Shown here in pieces: positions 4,695-5,410 of a stretch of 5,410 nt of DNA. A program made the translations under genes and the position numbers. Source of the DNA: Oscillospiraceae bacterium (GTDB lineage: Bacteria; Bacillota; Clostridia; Oscillospirales; Oscillospiraceae); the NCBI GenBank assembly GCA_016297855.1, contig JAEDFW010000115.1:1-5410 (forward strand), given 5' to 3'. Positions within the stretch are counted from its first letter, which is position 1, and each line of letters opens with the position of its first letter. The notes under the pieces are model-generated. The model was not told the DNA's origin and searched no databases. It was given only the letters and a program-made list of their open reading frames with translations.

Positions 4695-5408
4695 TCAGCC
4701 CTGATACACAGCCGCGCCGGTGCGCTTATGCTCGCTTCTGGCATGATAGCGGTCGATGATGGCCCTGTCGCGCTCGTTCGCCTCGCCTGTGAGCAGGAAT
4801 TTGTCGATGGCGGCATAGGTCACGCCCATCTCCTGCTCGTCGGTCTGACCTTCAAACAAGCCGGCAGATGGTGCCTTGTCGATGATGGCCTGCGGCGCTT
4901 TGAGGTAGCGCAGGAACTCATAGATCTCCGTAACCGTGAGGTCGGCAATCGGGTTAAAGTCATACGCGCCGTCGCCCCACTTGGTAAAGTAGCCCATATA
5001 CGCCTCGCTGCGGTTACCGGTACCGGCGACCAGCCGGTTTTCTGCTGCGGCGACGGCGTAGACTGTCAGCATCCGCAGACGCGGGTTAATATTGGTCAGC
5101 GCCTGCTGGTTGAGCTCGGTAATCGTGCTCAGTGCGCGCACGGCGGCCTGCTTCTGCTCGGTCAGATCGACGGTTCTATTTTCAATACCGAACTGCGCGG
5201 CAAGCGCACCACCGTCGTCCATGTCCATGCCGAAATTCCGCTTCGACTCGCACGGCATCATGATGCCAACAGTATTCTCGCATGCGGCCTTGCACAAAAT
5301 GCCGACCAGCGCAGAATCCTTACCGCCGCTGTTGCCGAACACAATGCCATTTGCCCCGGCTTTTTCGACAAGCTCCCGGATAAACGCGACACGGTTTTTC
5401 AATTCCAC
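4695..5408 (-). CDS. nadE: Ammonia-dependent NAD+ synthetase (start at window edge)
   Basis: Catalyses the last step of NAD+ synthesis: ATP-dependent adenylation and amidation of nicotinic acid adenine dinucleotide, in the cytoplasm. The 237 visible residues carry the N-type ATP pyrophosphatase loop GNSGGKDS (25-32), then MMPCESKR (50-57), the long signature GTGNRSEAYMGYFTKWGDGA (129-148) with FNPIADLTVTEIYEFLRYL (151-169), PSAGLFEGQTDEQEMG (180-195) and a basic tail EHKRTG (226-231). The length fits the short form that lacks a glutaminase domain and uses free ammonia. The open frame begins with GTG only two bases from the window end, so no ribosome binding site is visible and the true start, or an N-terminal domain, could lie outside. 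The P-loop Lys (SGGKDS) differs from the commoner SGGIDS. It converges on the MATE gene and has no visible operon partner. Confidence 0.93.
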   Translation of the reverse strand: MELKNRVAFIRELVEKAGANGIVFGNSGGKDSALVGILCKAACENTVGIMMPCESKRNFGMDMDDGGALAAQFGIENRTVDLTEQKQAAVRALSTITELNQQALTNINPRLRMLTVYAVAAAENRLVAGTGNRSEAYMGYFTKWGDGAYDFNPIADLTVTEIYEFLRYLKAPQAIIDKAPSAGLFEGQTDEQEMGVTYAAIDKFLLTGEANERDRAIIDRYHARSEHKRTGAAVYQG

Positions 5409-5410
5409 TG

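Noticed and set aside
1..5410. CRISPR array, tRNA/rRNA genes, insertion sequences or phage genes
   Set aside because: No spaced direct repeats, clover-leaf sequences with a CCA-like end, transposase motifs or terminal inverted repeats were seen on either strand.

Overview
The window looks like chromosomal DNA from a moderately GC-rich anaerobic Firmicute of the class Clostridia, probably an Oscillospiraceae/Ruminococcaceae-type gut bacterium. The basis is protein style (a clostridial-type small nitroreductase, an S11 D,D-carboxypeptidase with an acidic Glu-Pro linker, a DegV protein, a short ammonia-dependent NadE), strong AGGAGG-type ribosome binding sites and sigma-A-like promoters. This is inference from recognised families; no database search was possible.

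Left part (1-1960, minus strand): a two-gene unit reads leftward. A promoter at about 1931-1959 drives a membrane-anchored D-Ala-D-Ala carboxypeptidase (682-1896). After 25 bases it is followed by a nitroreductase (132-656), and the unit closes with a clean intrinsic terminator at 101-125. Just beyond it, a new minus-strand promoter, ribosome binding site and ATG at the extreme left edge mark the start of another gene that leaves the window.

Middle (1960-3218, plus strand): a divergent intergenic region holds a perfect TATAAT box for a DegV/FakB-type fatty-acid-binding protein (2123-2998). The 220 bases after it hold an apparent remnant of a GNAT acetyltransferase C-terminus and a strong 11-bp hairpin with a poor T-tract.

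Right part (3219-5410): a MATE-family multidrug/cation antiporter (3219-4556, TTG start) is visibly less GC-rich than its neighbours and may have been acquired or inserted. It converges on an ammonia-dependent NAD+ synthetase (nadE, minus strand, 4695 to the window edge). A hairpin flanked by A7 and T5 tracts sits between them and probably serves as a bidirectional terminator.

The genes are mostly housekeeping or envelope functions (cell-wall trimming, redox, lipid handling, efflux, NAD synthesis) and do not form one pathway. I found no convincing novel system. The points most worth a second look are the carboxypeptidase architecture with its hexanucleotide repeat, the acetyltransferase remnant, and the compositional difference of the MATE gene.
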